From an uncultured Bacteroidales bacterium (lineage in GTDB: Bacteria > Bacteroidota > Bacteroidia > Bacteroidales > UBA932): a stretch of 64,000 nt of DNA. The translations under genes were made by a program, and so were the position numbers. The stretch spans positions 1 to 64,000 of the forward strand of contig CASEOO010000002.1 of the NCBI GenBank assembly GCA_949289565.1, read 5' to 3'. The notes beneath the pieces are model-generated. The model did not search any database and was not told where the DNA came from. It saw only the letters and a program-made list of their open reading frames with translations. The stretch's first letter is position 1. Every line of letters starts with the position of its first letter. Below, in pieces: positions 41,965-52,177 of the stretch.

Positions 41965-44886
41965 TTACAATGTCCTCTTGATTTCGACTATGGTGTAAGC
42001 CTCCACTGTGTCACCTGTCTTGATGTCGTTGTAGCCGGCGATGTTCAGACCGCAGTCTAGACCGCTGGCCACTTCCTTCACATCGTCCTTGAATCTCTTG
42101 AGAGAGCCGAGCTCGCCAGTGTAGACTACGATGCCGTCCCTGATCACACGGACTTTGGCATTCCTTGTCAGCTTGCCTTCGCGGACGATACATCCGGCGA
42201 TGGTGCCGACTTTGGAAATCTTGAATGTCTCCATGACTTCAGCAGTCGCAGTGACTTCTTCCTTCTCTTCAGGCGCCAGCATACCCTCAATACCGCTCTT
42301 CACCTCGTTTATGGCATCGTAGATGACAGAGTAGAGCCTGATTTCGATTTCCTCTTTTTCAGCAAGTCTTCTCGCATTGGCCGAAGGCCTTACCTGGAAA
42401 CCTATGATGATGGCGTCTGATGCCGCCGCCAGCAGTACATCTGACTCTGATATCGCGCCCACAGCCTTGTGGATGACGTTCACCCTGACTTCCTCAGTGG
42501 AGAGCTTGATGAGTGAATCAGACAATGCTTCGATAGATCCGTCCACGTCGCCCTTGACTATGATGTTGAGCTCCTTGAAGTTGCCTATTGCGATGCGTCG
42601 TCCTATCTCTTCGAGGGTCATGTGCTTCTGGGTCTTGATGCCCTGGATTCTCAGCAGCTGCTCCCTCTTGTTCGCTATGTCCTTCGCCTCTTTTTCATCA
42701 GCCATCACGTTGAACGAGTCACCTGCAGTCGGAGCTCCGTTGAGTCCCAGCACTGATACCGGGGTGGATGGCCCTGCTTCCTCGACTTTCTGTCCACGCT
42801 CGTTGAACATCGCCTTGACCCTTCCGGTGAAGCATCCGCTCAGCATGATGTCTCCGACATGAAGTGAGCCGTTCTGTACCAGCACAGTGGCCAGGTAGCC
42901 GCGCCCCTTGTCCAGAGATGATTCTATCACAGCTCCGGAAGCGCGTCTGTGAGGATTTGCCTTCAAGTCGAGAAGTTCGGCTTCGAGCAGCACCTTGTCG
43001 AGCAGCTTGTCTACATTGATGCCTTTCTTCGCGGATATTTCCTGGCACTGGTATTTGCCTCCCCAGTCTTCCACGAGGATGTTCATGTTCGCCAGCTGCT
43101 CCCTGATTTTGTCAGGGTTTGCGCCAGGCTTGTCTATCTTGTTGATGGCAAATATCATAGGCACACCTGCCGCCTGAGCATGGTTGATGGCTTCCACTGT
43201 CTGAGGCATGATCGCATCGTCAGCGGCGATGATGATGATGGCCAGGTCTGTCATCTTCGCACCGCGGGCACGCATGGCAGTGAATGCCTCATGTCCAGGG
43301 GTGTCGAGGAAAGTGATTCTCTGACCGTCAGGGAGCACGACATTGTAGGCTCCTATATGCTGGGTGATGCCTCCAGCCTCTCCGGCTATGACATTGGACT
43401 TCCTTATGTAGTCAAGCAGGGAAGTCTTTCCATGGTCGACGTGTCCCATGACAGTGATTACAGGCGGTCTTGGCTCGAGATCTCTGTCATCGTCCGTCTC
43501 CTGTTCGATGGCTTCAGTCAGGTCAGCAGTCACGAATTCTATCTCATATCCGAATTCTTCCGCCACCAGCACGAGGGCTTCGGCGTCCAGCCTCTGATTG
43601 ATCGACACCATCAGGCCGAGGTTCATGCACGCCGCGATGACTTTAGTGACAGGAGTGTTGTTCATCAGGGTGGCGAGGTCGTTGACAGTCACGAACTCGG
43701 TCACCTTGAGGACTTTCTTGTCCATTTCCTTCATCTCGTTCTCTTCCTGGATCTTCTGCGATGCCAGCTCTCTCTTCTCCCTCCTGTGCTTTGCCCCGAG
43801 ATTTGTCTTGTTCTTCATCTCGTTCATGCGGGCGTATGTCTCCTTGATCTGCTTCTGGATTTCCTTCTGCATCTCCTCCGCCTCGGCTTCTGTCATCTGT
43901 TTGAAGCGGTCTCTCTTCTTCCCTCCTTTTCCGGAAGCGCCGCGGTCGGAATTGTTCTTCCCGGCATTGTCGCCGCCGCGATTTTTCTTCTTGTCTTTCT
44001 TTACAGAATTGTCCTGTTCGTCGCCCAGCTTGTTGACATCCACTTTCTGGCTGCCTCCCTTGGCTATTCTCTCCCTTTTCTTGTTTTTCTTTTTCGTGTC
44101 GAACTGGGACAGATCTATCTTGTCCACAATTTTCGGCCCTTGCAGCTTCTCCACTTCTATCTTTATCTCCCGCACTTCATGATGCTTCTCCTCAGATGCC
44201 GCAGAAACATTCTGAGCCTCATTTTTGCCGGATATGTTTTCAGATTCATTTGCCGGAGTCTTTTCCTCAGGCTGAGCCGCCGCGGCGATGTCTGCCTTCT
44301 GCTCTGGAGCTTCCGTTTTCGGAGCTTCCGGCATGGCAGGCTCTTCTTTCCTGGCAGTTTCTGCACTTTCTTTCACAGGTGTATTCTCTTTGGTTTTAGG
44401 TTTCTTTTCAAACTGCGACAAGTCTATCTTGTCCACAATCTTAGGGCCCTGGAACTTCTCGGCAGGAGCGGCCGGCGCTGGCTCTGCGGCTTCCTGAACC
44501 GCCTCCGCCTCCGCCTCAGCTGTGTCCACGCTCTCCCTTGCCTCTTCTGCCGGCGCAGAGAAGCCTCCCTGTCCGGCCGGTGTTTCAGAAGACAGGTTTG
44601 ACTTGATGATCACCTCTTTCACGCCGCTGTCCTGGTCCTCTTCCGCAGTCTTCTTCTTGGCGCCGAGCTCGATGATTTCTTTCAGCTTGATGGCCACCTT
44701 CTCTGAATCCTGCTTGAGCTTCTGTTCTTCACCGAACTTGGCTTCTATGGCTGGCAGATATGAATCGGAAATCTTGGCATTCGGATTCATTTCCACTTCG
44801 GCCCCTTTCTCCTTCAGAAAATCCACGAGGGTCTGAAGGCCGATGTTGAATTGTCTTGTAAGTTTGCTTAATCTTATTTCTGCCAT
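41965..44886 (-). CDS. infB: translation initiation factor IF-2
   Basis: A 973-aa GTPase that brings fMet-tRNA to the 30S subunit. The N terminus ([20 protein letters not shown]) is the IF2_N domain. A long charged linker follows (about 60-390) in which [13 protein letters not shown] occurs twice, an internal duplication. The G domain starts with G1 [18 protein letters not shown] (G3) and NKIDKPGA (G4) follow. Domains II-IV reach the C terminus, with [20 protein letters not shown]. The length is typical for Bacteroidetes. It is the third gene of rimP-nusA-infB. An intercistronic hairpin (44914-44948) separates it from nusA. Confidence 0.97.
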   Translation of the reverse strand: MAEIRLSKLTRQFNIGLQTLVDFLKEKGAEVEMNPNAKISDSYLPAIEAKFGEEQKLKQDSEKVAIKLKEIIELGAKKKTAEEDQDSGVKEVIIKSNLSSETPAGQGGFSAPAEEARESVDTAEAEAEAVQEAAEPAPAAPAEKFQGPKIVDKIDLSQFEKKPKTKENTPVKESAETARKEEPAMPEAPKTEAPEQKADIAAAAQPEEKTPANESENISGKNEAQNVSAASEEKHHEVREIKIEVEKLQGPKIVDKIDLSQFDTKKKNKKRERIAKGGSQKVDVNKLGDEQDNSVKKDKKKNRGGDNAGKNNSDRGASGKGGKKRDRFKQMTEAEAEEMQKEIQKQIKETYARMNEMKNKTNLGAKHRREKRELASQKIQEENEMKEMDKKVLKVTEFVTVNDLATLMNNTPVTKVIAACMNLGLMVSINQRLDAEALVLVAEEFGYEIEFVTADLTEAIEQETDDDRDLEPRPPVITVMGHVDHGKTSLLDYIRKSNVIAGEAGGITQHIGAYNVVLPDGQRITFLDTPGHEAFTAMRARGAKMTDLAIIIIAADDAIMPQTVEAINHAQAAGVPMIFAINKIDKPGANPDKIREQLANMNILVEDWGGKYQCQEISAKKGINVDKLLDKVLLEAELLDLKANPHRRASGAVIESSLDKGRGYLATVLVQNGSLHVGDIMLSGCFTGRVKAMFNERGQKVEEAGPSTPVSVLGLNGAPTAGDSFNVMADEKEAKDIANKREQLLRIQGIKTQKHMTLEEIGRRIAIGNFKELNIIVKGDVDGSIEALSDSLIKLSTEEVRVNVIHKAVGAISESDVLLAAASDAIIIGFQVRPSANARRLAEKEEIEIRLYSVIYDAINEVKSGIEGMLAPEEKEEVTATAEVMETFKISKVGTIAGCIVREGKLTRNAKVRVIRDGIVVYTGELGSLKRFKDDVKEVASGLDCGLNIAGYNDIKTGDTVEAYTIVEIKRTL

Positions 44887-44913
44887 ATATAAAGTTTAAT
44901 ATTCAACCATACT

Positions 44914-44948
44914 GCGGGGTGGCTCAAAAGGGCTTTTGACCCGCCCGC
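44914..44948 (-). promoter_or_regulatory. hairpin between nusA and infB
   Basis: TCAAAAG (44924-44930) and CTTTTGA (44933-44939) are enclosed by GCGGG (44914-44918) and CCCGC (44944-44948). It has no T run on the transcribed strand. GGTGGCTCAAAAG resembles GGTGGGTCAAAAG in repeat copy A (1029-1041), so this may be another small relative of that repeat family. Confidence 0.5.
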
Positions 44949-44954
44949 ATGTCT

Positions 44955-46196
44955 TTATTCTTCAAATTCCGAGCGGAGAATCTTGAAAACCTCAGCCACG
45001 GTTTCATCCTCCAGGTCAGCTCTTTTCGCAATGTCGGCAGGAGACAGCGCCAGCACGCTTTTCGCAGTGTCGCATCCGATAGACTGGAGCTTTTCGATAA
45101 TCCAAGGCTCTATTTCATTTTCAAATTCGCTCAGAAGCACATCTTCCTCTTCCTCATCCTGCTTAGGCAGCTCTCTCCACACTTCTATCTCCTGGCCCAC
45201 AAGCATGCCTGCCAGCTTGATATTGCATCCGCCTTTTCCGATACCTTTCTTCACTTCGTCAGGCAGCATATACACTCTGATCTTGCCATCCTCTCCGGTC
45301 ACTATAGAGGAAATCTTGGCAGGGCTGAGAGCTCTCTGGATCAGAAGCTGAGTATTGCTCGTCCACTGGAGCACATCGATATTTTCGTTTCTCAGCTCTC
45401 TCACGATACCGATGATACGCGCTCCTTTCACTCCGATGCAGGCTCCTATAGGGTCGATTCTCTCGTCATAAGACTCTACAGCGACCTTCGCTCTCTCTCC
45501 AGGTATCCTGACCACCTTCTTGATAGTGATAAGCCCGTCATAAATCTCAGGAACTTCCTGCTCGAACAGCTTTTCGAGGAATTCATTGGATGTTCTTGAA
45601 AGCACTATGTACGGAGTCGTGTTGTTTTTCATCTCCACGCTCTTGATGATGGCCTTCACTGTATCGTTCTTCTTGAAATGCTCGCCAGGAATCTGCTCTG
45701 ATTTCGGCAGGCGGAGCTCATTCCCTTCCTCATCCAGGATAAGCACCTCTTTTGACCATGTCTGATAGACCTCCCCTGTGAAGATTTCTCCGATTTTGGC
45801 TATGTACTTGTTGTACAGGTTCGCCTTCTCTATATCCATTATACGCCCCTGAAGGTTCTGCCTGATATTCAGGATGCCCCTGCGGCCGAAGCTCTTCATC
45901 TCCACCTTCTCGGCATAAGTCTCCCCGATTTCATATTCATCGGAGTCCTTGTTCACTTCCGAAAGCGCTATCTGCGTGTCTGGATCCTCGACATTCTCGA
46001 CCACTTCACGGTTTCTGTAAATCTCGCAGTCACCCTTGTCGATATTTATGATGATGTCGAAATTGTCCGATGTGCCGTATGTCTTGGCCAGCTGAGTCTT
46101 GAAAACATCTTCCAGCACACCCATCATAGTCGGCCTGTCGATGTTCTTCAGATTCTTGAATTCTGCAAAAGCGTCTTTGAGTTCTGTCTTTTCCAT
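44955..46196 (-). CDS. nusA: transcription termination/antitermination factor NusA
   Basis: A 413-aa protein binding RNA polymerase and nascent RNA. An N-terminal domain (about 1-125) is followed by an S1 domain starting near 130 (GEIFTGEVYQTWSKEVLILD), and two KH domains (RERIDPIGACIGVKGARI-type segment near 235-255 and GKGGCNIKLAGMLVG near 305-320). A short acidic C-terminal helical segment ends in RSEFEE. The ATG at 46196 (EKTELKDAFAEF) is preferred to an in-frame start at 46265 that overlaps rimP's end. It lies 55 bases after rimP. A terminator-like hairpin in the operon leader could be its own target. Confidence 0.96.
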   Translation of the reverse strand: MEKTELKDAFAEFKNLKNIDRPTMMGVLEDVFKTQLAKTYGTSDNFDIIINIDKGDCEIYRNREVVENVEDPDTQIALSEVNKDSDEYEIGETYAEKVEMKSFGRRGILNIRQNLQGRIMDIEKANLYNKYIAKIGEIFTGEVYQTWSKEVLILDEEGNELRLPKSEQIPGEHFKKNDTVKAIIKSVEMKNNTTPYIVLSRTSNEFLEKLFEQEVPEIYDGLITIKKVVRIPGERAKVAVESYDERIDPIGACIGVKGARIIGIVRELRNENIDVLQWTSNTQLLIQRALSPAKISSIVTGEDGKIRVYMLPDEVKKGIGKGGCNIKLAGMLVGQEIEVWRELPKQDEEEEDVLLSEFENEIEPWIIEKLQSIGCDTAKSVLALSPADIAKRADLEDETVAEVFKILRSEFEE

Positions 46197-46251
46197 TTTA
46201 TAATTGATACTTATTTTAATATGTCTTTCCATGTGGCCTTCCGGCCAATGC

Positions 46252-46719
46252 TCAATCGATGTCAATCACAGGAATGACGCCGTTGACGGCATCCATTCCG
46301 AAAAAGTCCTCGTGCTCGACCAGCTCTTTCCTTTTCCTACCCTCCACGGCCTCCTTCACAGAATATTTCAGCCTGATGCCTTCATCAGACGCGCCGGTCA
46401 GCACCCCTTTCAGCTTCCGCCCGTCCTTCAGCAGCGCCTGCACCTCAGTCCCTATGGCCTTCTGATACTGTTTCAGCACCTTGAACGGCTGGTCAAGCCC
46501 GGCAGAGCCCACGGTGATGGAATAGTCTTCCTTTTCCCTGTCGAATTTCTCCTCGAATTTATGGCTGAGCTCTACGCAGTCATCCAGCGTGACGATCCCG
46601 TCTTCGGATTCTATGACCAGTTCCACGTCGTTGTCTCTGCTGACTGTTACGTCTACAAGAAAACAGTTCCGTGCAACGATTTCATCCTGCATTGCATCTA
46701 TAATCTCTGAAATTTTCAT
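46252..46719 (-). CDS. rimP: ribosome maturation factor RimP
   Basis: A 155-aa factor needed for 30S subunit maturation. The N-terminal domain includes DNDVELVIESEDGIVTLDDC (about 28-47) and ITVGSAGLDQPFK near 69-81. The C-terminal SH3-like domain starts at about 85 (GTEVQALLKDGRKLKGVLTG). The ATG at 46719 fits the family; seven extra codons to 46740 are unlikely. It is the first gene of rimP-nusA-infB. Its leader contains the hairpin at 46743-46765 followed on the transcribed strand by TTTTGTTT. Confidence 0.94.
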   Translation of the reverse strand: MKISEIIDAMQDEIVARNCFLVDVTVSRDNDVELVIESEDGIVTLDDCVELSHKFEEKFDREKEDYSITVGSAGLDQPFKVLKQYQKAIGTEVQALLKDGRKLKGVLTGASDEGIRLKYSVKEAVEGRKRKELVEHEDFFGMDAVNGVIPVIDID

Positions 46720-46742
46720 ACAAATGACCTGTATAAACAAAA

Positions 46743-46765
46743 TTAGGGGACTCCCCGTCCCCTAA
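46743..46765 (-). terminator. terminator-like hairpin in the rimP-nusA-infB leader
   Basis: TTAGGGGAC (46743-46751) pairs exactly with GTCCCCTAA (46757-46765) around a 5-base loop. On the minus strand, the direction of rimP transcription, TTTTGTTTATA follows directly and the rimP ATG is 23 bases further on. A stem plus T run in the leader of the nusA operon looks like an attenuator. Confidence 0.6.
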
Positions 46766-46898
46766 ATCAAACTCACGGGGCAAATGTAAGAATAATTTCA
46801 GAATAATGAAAATATTGACGATTAATTTCGTATTTATACATAAAAATGTTTTATTTGCAAGATTATATTGACATCAACTAATTCGAGAGATACAGCTT

Positions 46899-47888
46899 AT
46901 GGAATTTAAAGCAAAAGAGATAGCTGAAATACTGAAGGGTACGGTAGAGGGGGATCCGGAGGCCGCGGTTTCCACATTCGCCAGGATCGAAAGCGGCAAG
47001 CCAGGCGCGATCTGCTTTTTCGCAAATCCAAAATATGAACATTATGTATATGACTGCGCCGCCAGCATCATCATTGTGAACAATGACTTTGTCCCTCAGC
47101 GCCAGGTCAAAGCCACCATGGTGAGAGTCCCGAATGCTTATGCGGCAGTGGCATCTCTTCTGGACTATGTGACTGCGGCCAAGCGTTCGTACAAAAGGCA
47201 CAGAGGCTGCCACATCACCAGGTTCTTTTCAACGAAGATCGGCCGCAAAGTCTATATAGGCAGCGGCTGTTATCTGGGCAGGAAGGCTTCCATAGGCGAC
47301 TATTCGAAGATATACGAGCAGGTATACATAGGCGACGGCGTTAAGATAGGGAAGAAATGCATCATCTATCCCGGGGTGAAGATATATCCGGGCATGGAGA
47401 TAGGCGACAATGTCATCATCCACGCGAATGCAGTCATAGGTGCTGACGGATTCGGGTTTGCACCGCTTCCTGACGGTTCATACAAAAAGATAGAGCACAC
47501 GGGCAACGTCATCATCGAAGACGATGTGGAAATCGGCGCAAACACCACTGTCGACAAATCCCAGATGGGCTCCACTGTCATACGAAAGGGCGCCAAGATC
47601 GACAATCTCTGCCAGATAGCCCACAATGTGGAGATAGGAGAAAACACGGTGATGGCGGCGCAGACAGGCATAGCCGGTTCCACCAAGATAGGCAAGCAAT
47701 GCATCATAGGCGGCCAGGTGGGCATAGCGGGGCACTTGACTATAGCGGACCGCACCACTCTGGCGGCGCAGACAGGAGTCATAAGCAGCATCAGGAAAGA
47801 AGGCGAGGTCCTCCTCGGCAGCCCTGCATTGCCTCATAAACAGTTCCTCCGCGCATATGCGGTGTTCAGAAGAAACGGAAAAGAATAG
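46899..47888 (+). CDS. lpxD: UDP-3-O-acylglucosamine N-acyltransferase
   Basis: A 329-aa enzyme adding the second hydroxyacyl chain in lipid A synthesis, on the cytoplasmic face. The N-terminal uridine-binding domain covers about 1-100 ([17 protein letters not shown]). A left-handed beta-helix of hexapeptide repeats follows ([19 protein letters not shown] and on). The catalytic histidine fits [18 protein letters not shown] near residue 200. The length is normal. It is the first of the lpxD-lpxC-lpxA-WbqC group and is divergent from rimP. TTTTATTTG, about 45 bases upstream, could be its -7 box. Confidence 0.96.
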   Translation: MEFKAKEIAEILKGTVEGDPEAAVSTFARIESGKPGAICFFANPKYEHYVYDCAASIIIVNNDFVPQRQVKATMVRVPNAYAAVASLLDYVTAAKRSYKRHRGCHITRFFSTKIGRKVYIGSGCYLGRKASIGDYSKIYEQVYIGDGVKIGKKCIIYPGVKIYPGMEIGDNVIIHANAVIGADGFGFAPLPDGSYKKIEHTGNVIIEDDVEIGANTTVDKSQMGSTVIRKGAKIDNLCQIAHNVEIGENTVMAAQTGIAGSTKIGKQCIIGGQVGIAGHLTIADRTTLAAQTGVISSIRKEGEVLLGSPALPHKQFLRAYAVFRRNGKE

Positions 47889-47896
47889 TCTATAAA

Positions 47897-47927
47897 TATG
47901 GACATAAAGATTTTTTATATATCTTTG
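47897..47927 (+). promoter_or_regulatory. candidate promoter of lpxC
   Basis: TATG (47897-47900), 19 bases and TATCTTTG (47920-47927) resemble the -33/-7 boxes, with a perfect -7. A start site near 47934 would leave a very short leader before the lpxC ATG at 47949 or 47943. Confidence 0.5.
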
Positions 47928-47942
47928 CCGTCCGAATTTTAA

Positions 47943-48866
47943 TTGGAGATGAAACAGTTGCAGCAGACATTAAGGAAAAGCTATTCTTTTGAAGGGAAGG
48001 GACTGCATACAGGAAAAATAGCCAGGATGACTTTGAATCCTGCACCGGAGAACACCGGGATACTCTTCCGCAGGACAGATATCAGCAAGGATCTTTATAT
48101 TGAAGCTCTGGCAGAATACGTATCCAGCACAGACAGAAGCACGACACTTACGAAAGACGGCGTGTCTGTGGCGACTGTGGAGCATTTGCTGTCAGCATTG
48201 ACAGGCATGGGCATTGACAATGCCGTCATCGATATCGACAATATAGAGATTCCTATTCTGGACGGCAGTGCGAAGCCTTATATAGACGCGGTCTGGAAAT
48301 CAGGCATTGTCTTGCAGAACGCTCCCAGGAAATATATCGAGCTTGACCGCGAAATCACTGTCTCCAGCGAGAAGACAGGTTCATCCATAGTCATCACCCC
48401 GGCGCAGTCTCCGTCTTTCGATGTGAAGATTGATTTCAATTCAAAAGTTCTCGGGCTTCAGAATGCACATTGGGACAAGTCTGTAATATATGCTGAAGAG
48501 ATAGGCGTCTGCAGGACTTTTGTATTTTTCCACGAAATAGAATACCTCTTCAAGAACAATCTAATAAAAGGCGGGGATGTGGACAACGCCATTGTCATCG
48601 TAGAGCATCCCGTATCGAAGGAGCAGCTGGAGCACATGTCGCAGCTTTTCAACGTGCCTATGCTTGAACGGTGTGAAAACGGCTATCTGAACAATCTCCA
48701 GCTCCGTTTCCCGAATGAATGCGCCAGGCACAAGCTCCTGGATCTCATAGGTGATTTCCGTCTTGCGGGAGGATTCCTCAAAGCAGACGTGAAGGCAGTC
48801 AGGTCAGGGCACACCATCAATACAAATGCCGCTAAAGAGATAAGAAAGCACATGCTTTCAATATAG
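47943..48866 (+). CDS. lpxC: UDP-3-O-acyl-N-acetylglucosamine deacetylase, not fused to FabZ
   Basis: A 307-aa zinc hydrolase that makes the committed step of lipid A synthesis. The zinc ligands fit the His of VEHLLSALTG (near residue 81) and the His and Asp of HKLLDLIGD near 262-270; SGHTINTN near the C terminus supplies the catalytic His. In Bacteroides and most relatives LpxC is fused to a C-terminal FabZ dehydratase (about 460 aa in all). Here the frame ends at HMLSI with a clean stop, and lpxA starts 44 bases later, so no FabZ is present in the cluster. The start is at 47943 (MEMKQL) or 47949. Confidence 0.95.
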   Translation: MEMKQLQQTLRKSYSFEGKGLHTGKIARMTLNPAPENTGILFRRTDISKDLYIEALAEYVSSTDRSTTLTKDGVSVATVEHLLSALTGMGIDNAVIDIDNIEIPILDGSAKPYIDAVWKSGIVLQNAPRKYIELDREITVSSEKTGSSIVITPAQSPSFDVKIDFNSKVLGLQNAHWDKSVIYAEEIGVCRTFVFFHEIEYLFKNNLIKGGDVDNAIVIVEHPVSKEQLEHMSQLFNVPMLERCENGYLNNLQLRFPNECARHKLLDLIGDFRLAGGFLKADVKAVRSGHTINTNAAKEIRKHMLSI

Positions 48867-48909
48867 TTAAAGACAAATATCGTCAGACAGACGTAAAACT
48901 GTAGAAATT

Positions 48910-49725
48910 ATGAGCAGCAATATTCATCCGTTGGCATCAGTGCATCCGAATGCAAAGGTAGGGGAGAATGTGGAGATAGGTCCATATGCATTCATTGACG
49001 AGTTCGTGGAGATAGGAGACGGATGCCAGATCATGCCGCATGCCACAGTGTTCAATTATGTGAAGATGGGCAAAAATTGCCGTATATTCCCTGGAGCTGT
49101 GGTCGGCGCTATTCCTCAGGATTTGAAATTCGAGGGTGAAGTCACATATGTAGAGCTGGGTGACAATGTCACTGTAAGGGAATGCGCCACTATCAACAGG
49201 GGCACCAAAGCCAGCGGCAAAGGTGTGACGAAGGTCGGCGACAACACTCTCCTCATGTCATATACCCACGTGGCGCATGACTGCCATATCGGTTCCCACT
49301 GCATCCTGGTCAGCTATACCGGCGTAGCCGGCGAGACTGAAGTGGAAGACTGGGCCATACTTGGAGGCGGCACCCTGTCCCACCAGTTCTCCAAGATAGG
49401 CCAGCATGCGATGGTCGGCGGAGGCTCGAAGATAAACAAGGATGTCCCTCCGTTCATACTCTGCGGAAGAGATCCGCTTTCATATGCCGGAATCAACATA
49501 GTGGGGCTTAGAAGAAGGGGATTCACATCCGACCAGATACGTTCCATCAAGGACATGTACGACATGATATACAACGCCGGCATGAACGTAAGCGATGCCT
49601 GCGCGAAGATAGAGGCCGGTTTCCCTCAGTCTCCTGAAAGGGATGCCATTCTGAATTTCATCAAGAATTCGAAGCGCGGAATAGTGCGCGGAATGACTTC
49701 GAATTCTAAAGGCGAAGTGGAATAG
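48910..49725 (+). CDS. lpxA: UDP-N-acetylglucosamine acyltransferase
   Basis: A 271-aa enzyme for the first acylation of lipid A synthesis. Hexapeptide beta-helix repeats run from the N terminus (HPNAKVGENVEIGPYAFID) to about 190. The catalytic histidine is in LLMSYTHVAHDCHIGS (near residues 118-133), and the C-terminal helical domain begins at GLRRRGFTSDQIRSIKDMY. It is a normal-length trimeric cytoplasmic enzyme. It follows lpxC by 43 bases and its TAG shares a base with the GTG start of the next gene. Confidence 0.96.
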   Translation: MSSNIHPLASVHPNAKVGENVEIGPYAFIDEFVEIGDGCQIMPHATVFNYVKMGKNCRIFPGAVVGAIPQDLKFEGEVTYVELGDNVTVRECATINRGTKASGKGVTKVGDNTLLMSYTHVAHDCHIGSHCILVSYTGVAGETEVEDWAILGGGTLSHQFSKIGQHAMVGGGSKINKDVPPFILCGRDPLSYAGINIVGLRRRGFTSDQIRSIKDMYDMIYNAGMNVSDACAKIEAGFPQSPERDAILNFIKNSKRGIVRGMTSNSKGEVE

Positions 49726-50390
49726 TGCCGGTGCTTCTGAATACGGCGTATTTTCCGCCGATAGGATATTTCGCCCTGATGGCGAAGGAATTTACCCTGT
49801 CTCCGGACAGGGTAATTCCGTCTATAGTCTATATCGAGGGTTGCGAAAACTATCAGAAGCAGTCTTACAGGAACCGCTGCCGGTACTATGCCGCCGATGG
49901 CGCGCAGACATTGTCTTTTCCGATAGTCCATGTGGACGGTTCGCACAACAATATCCCGATATGTGAAGTGAAAGTGGACTATACCGCGGACTGGGTGTCC
50001 AGGCATGAGCGGGCCATAGAGTCGGCATACAGGACATCTGCGTATTTCGACTATTACGCAGATGAGCTTTTTGCTGTGCTTGACAGCCGTCCTGAAACTC
50101 TTTTCAGCCTGAACATGCAGATCACGGAATTTTTTATCAGGAAAATCGGCATGGCTGTGGATCTGCGCCTGACGGAAGATTTTGTGCCTGGCGGTTCTTC
50201 TGTGTACGGCGAGGATTTCAGGGAAAAGATACATCCGAAACGGCCTGACACTATACTGCATGACCTGAATCTGGAAAAGCCGTACTTCCAGGTCTTTTCC
50301 GGGAAGTACGGCTTCATTTCAAATCTGTCTGTCATGGACCTCCTCTTCAATGAAGGGCCGGACAGCATATTGTATCTCAAGAATCTTTGA
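49725..50390 (+). CDS. WbqC family protein
   Basis: A 221-aa protein of the WbqC family. A GTG start overlaps the last base of the lpxA stop, so translation is coupled; a second GTG at 49731 is possible. Typical features are TAYFPPIGYFALMAKEF near the N terminus, NRCRYYAADGAQTLSFPI near 45-62 (with the basic YRNR segment), and ILHDLNLEKPYFQVFSGKYGF near 185-205. Homologues appear in surface-polysaccharide gene clusters and are suspected to be enzymes, but the reaction is unknown. The position after lpxA fits a role in lipopolysaccharide or glycan assembly. Confidence 0.85.
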   Translation: MPVLLNTAYFPPIGYFALMAKEFTLSPDRVIPSIVYIEGCENYQKQSYRNRCRYYAADGAQTLSFPIVHVDGSHNNIPICEVKVDYTADWVSRHERAIESAYRTSAYFDYYADELFAVLDSRPETLFSLNMQITEFFIRKIGMAVDLRLTEDFVPGGSSVYGEDFREKIHPKRPDTILHDLNLEKPYFQVFSGKYGFISNLSVMDLLFNEGPDSILYLKNL

Positions 50391-50401
50391 CGCCCGCAGT
50401 G

Positions 50402-52081
50402 TCAGAACCTGAACCCGATGGTGAGCATTATGTTCCAGAGGCTTCTCTTGTGCAGGATTTCAGGGGTGAGACTATAGCCGTTGTCGTCGAAAGCATAGTC
50501 ATCATACGGGTATATGTATTCATCTGCATATTTCGTATAGCTGCATGCTGCATCGGCGAAGAACGATCCGTTCGAACTGTAGCCGAGGCCGAAAGAGCCC
50601 TTGTGGGTCATGGTATTCTCGGCGATATTGCTGACATAGACCAGATTCCCGTATTCATTCAGGGCTTTTTCCGGCGAGGTAGTGAGTCCGTAACCCGCCC
50701 TGATGGCGAACTGCGGTACAGGCTTGAGCTCAATGCCTGCCCTGAGCATGTGGGAAGTCCCCATGAAATCTTTGATGTCTGCATTCTGATATTCGAACTC
50801 CCCAGTCTGCATGGCATTCATTTCCTTGAATTTCATGGCGCTGTAGTCGCAGATTTCGTAGTCCAAGCTGATCAGCCCGAATGTGCCGAATGTCCACGCT
50901 GCTCCGAAATTGGCCCTGAAAGGGGATATCAGCTTGTATTGGTACTCTCCCACAGGAGATTCCGAACTTGCATTGAATTCAGGATTGTCGAAAGTGGTGG
51001 AGCCGCTTTCGCTCCAGCTTTCGGATATGGTGGTGCTGGTCGGTGTCTGGACAGCCGCTCCCAGCCTCAGCCCTTTGATCGGAGTGACGATGATTCCGAA
51101 TTTCCCGTACACTCCGGCTCCTGTGGCGGAATATCTGTAGTCGTACATCATGTCGTTGAAATACGTGGTCACATCCTGTTCGTCCACGGTGAAGATATTC
51201 TCGAAATCAGCGGGATTCACGGCCTTTTCCATATACCGTATGTCGGAATTGTAGTTGAATGACGTGATTCCGAGATTCGCTCCCACATAAACAAAGTCGG
51301 AGATATTGAAGCCGAGATTGATCACATAGTCGTATTTGAATCCTGAGGTCAGCCTCTGGTAGCTCTGGTCCAGCGGCCCTCCGGTATAAGTATGTATGGT
51401 CACATTGTCAGGGTCGGAATCATTTATGTCGTATTTCTCCGTAGCCCCGACATAAACGCTTGGGTAGTCGGTCAGGGGAGTGATCATCCCGGACTGAGCC
51501 GCCATGATTGTTTTCCATGGCGCAGAATAGTAGTTGTATGCGTCAGATGCCAGAAGTGAATTATAGTCATAGCCAGCATTTGATGCATAAGCCGCTTCCG
51601 CTCCCATGAATGATGTCCAGTTGTGCTCTCCTGATGTCATCAGGCTTTCCTGGAATCTGTTTGTGGTGTTGACTACAAACCCGAGGCTCACATTCTTGAT
51701 TCCGCTTGTCCTGTGGGTGTCGAAGTTCATGGAAACGCCGAAGTTAGGCACATTGAATCTGCTCCAGCTGTTTTTGATGCTGTTCCCGAAACCGAGCGGA
51801 GTCGTTTCGCCAGGAAGTGCAGTGCCTCCGGCCGTGTTCACAGAGACATTCACGCCAGGGGATACAGTGATCTGTGAATACTTCGCCACTGCAGACCCTG
51901 CAGGATTTATGGTTATGCCGCCCAAGTCGCCTCCCAGAGCTGTAAAGGCATTTCCCATCGCCAGTGATCTGGCGGTGCCTTCGTAGTGGTTCTCGCTGAA
52001 CCGCAGAGCGTCATATATGGTCTGAGCCTCCATGCTGAACGCGGCCGCGGACAGTAAAAGTATCAATGCTGTTTTTTTCAT
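50402..52081 (-). CDS. OmpP1/FadL-like outer-membrane protein
   Basis: A 559-aa protein with a signal peptide (about residues 1-19, FSMEAQ) and a long-chain hydrophobic-substrate transporter fold. The N terminus ALRFSENHYEGTARSLAMGN and AFTALGGDLGGITINPAG is characteristic of Bacteroidetes FadL/TodX-like barrels. Regular aromatic beta-strands run through to the C-terminal NIMLTIGFRF. The cargo is unknown; fatty acids or aromatic compounds are handled by related proteins. The ATG at 52081 (KKTALILLL) is preferred to one at 52090. It converges with the WbqC gene, with 11 bases between the stops. Confidence 0.86.
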   Translation of the reverse strand: MKKTALILLLSAAAFSMEAQTIYDALRFSENHYEGTARSLAMGNAFTALGGDLGGITINPAGSAVAKYSQITVSPGVNVSVNTAGGTALPGETTPLGFGNSIKNSWSRFNVPNFGVSMNFDTHRTSGIKNVSLGFVVNTTNRFQESLMTSGEHNWTSFMGAEAAYASNAGYDYNSLLASDAYNYYSAPWKTIMAAQSGMITPLTDYPSVYVGATEKYDINDSDPDNVTIHTYTGGPLDQSYQRLTSGFKYDYVINLGFNISDFVYVGANLGITSFNYNSDIRYMEKAVNPADFENIFTVDEQDVTTYFNDMMYDYRYSATGAGVYGKFGIIVTPIKGLRLGAAVQTPTSTTISESWSESGSTTFDNPEFNASSESPVGEYQYKLISPFRANFGAAWTFGTFGLISLDYEICDYSAMKFKEMNAMQTGEFEYQNADIKDFMGTSHMLRAGIELKPVPQFAIRAGYGLTTSPEKALNEYGNLVYVSNIAENTMTHKGSFGLGYSSNGSFFADAACSYTKYADEYIYPYDDYAFDDNGYSLTPEILHKRSLWNIMLTIGFRF

Positions 52082-52177
52082 AAAATTCAAATTTTCTCAT
52101 TACGGTTTCTCCGGAATACCGTCTGCCTCATGTGTCACACCCTTCCGGAATTCATCATGTCACCGGCTTCCAGGGCC

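Noticed and set aside
42949-44601. 550-codon open frame opposite infB
   Set aside because: It is the antisense shadow of the charged, repetitive IF-2 linker and G domain, where stop codons are scarce on the other strand.
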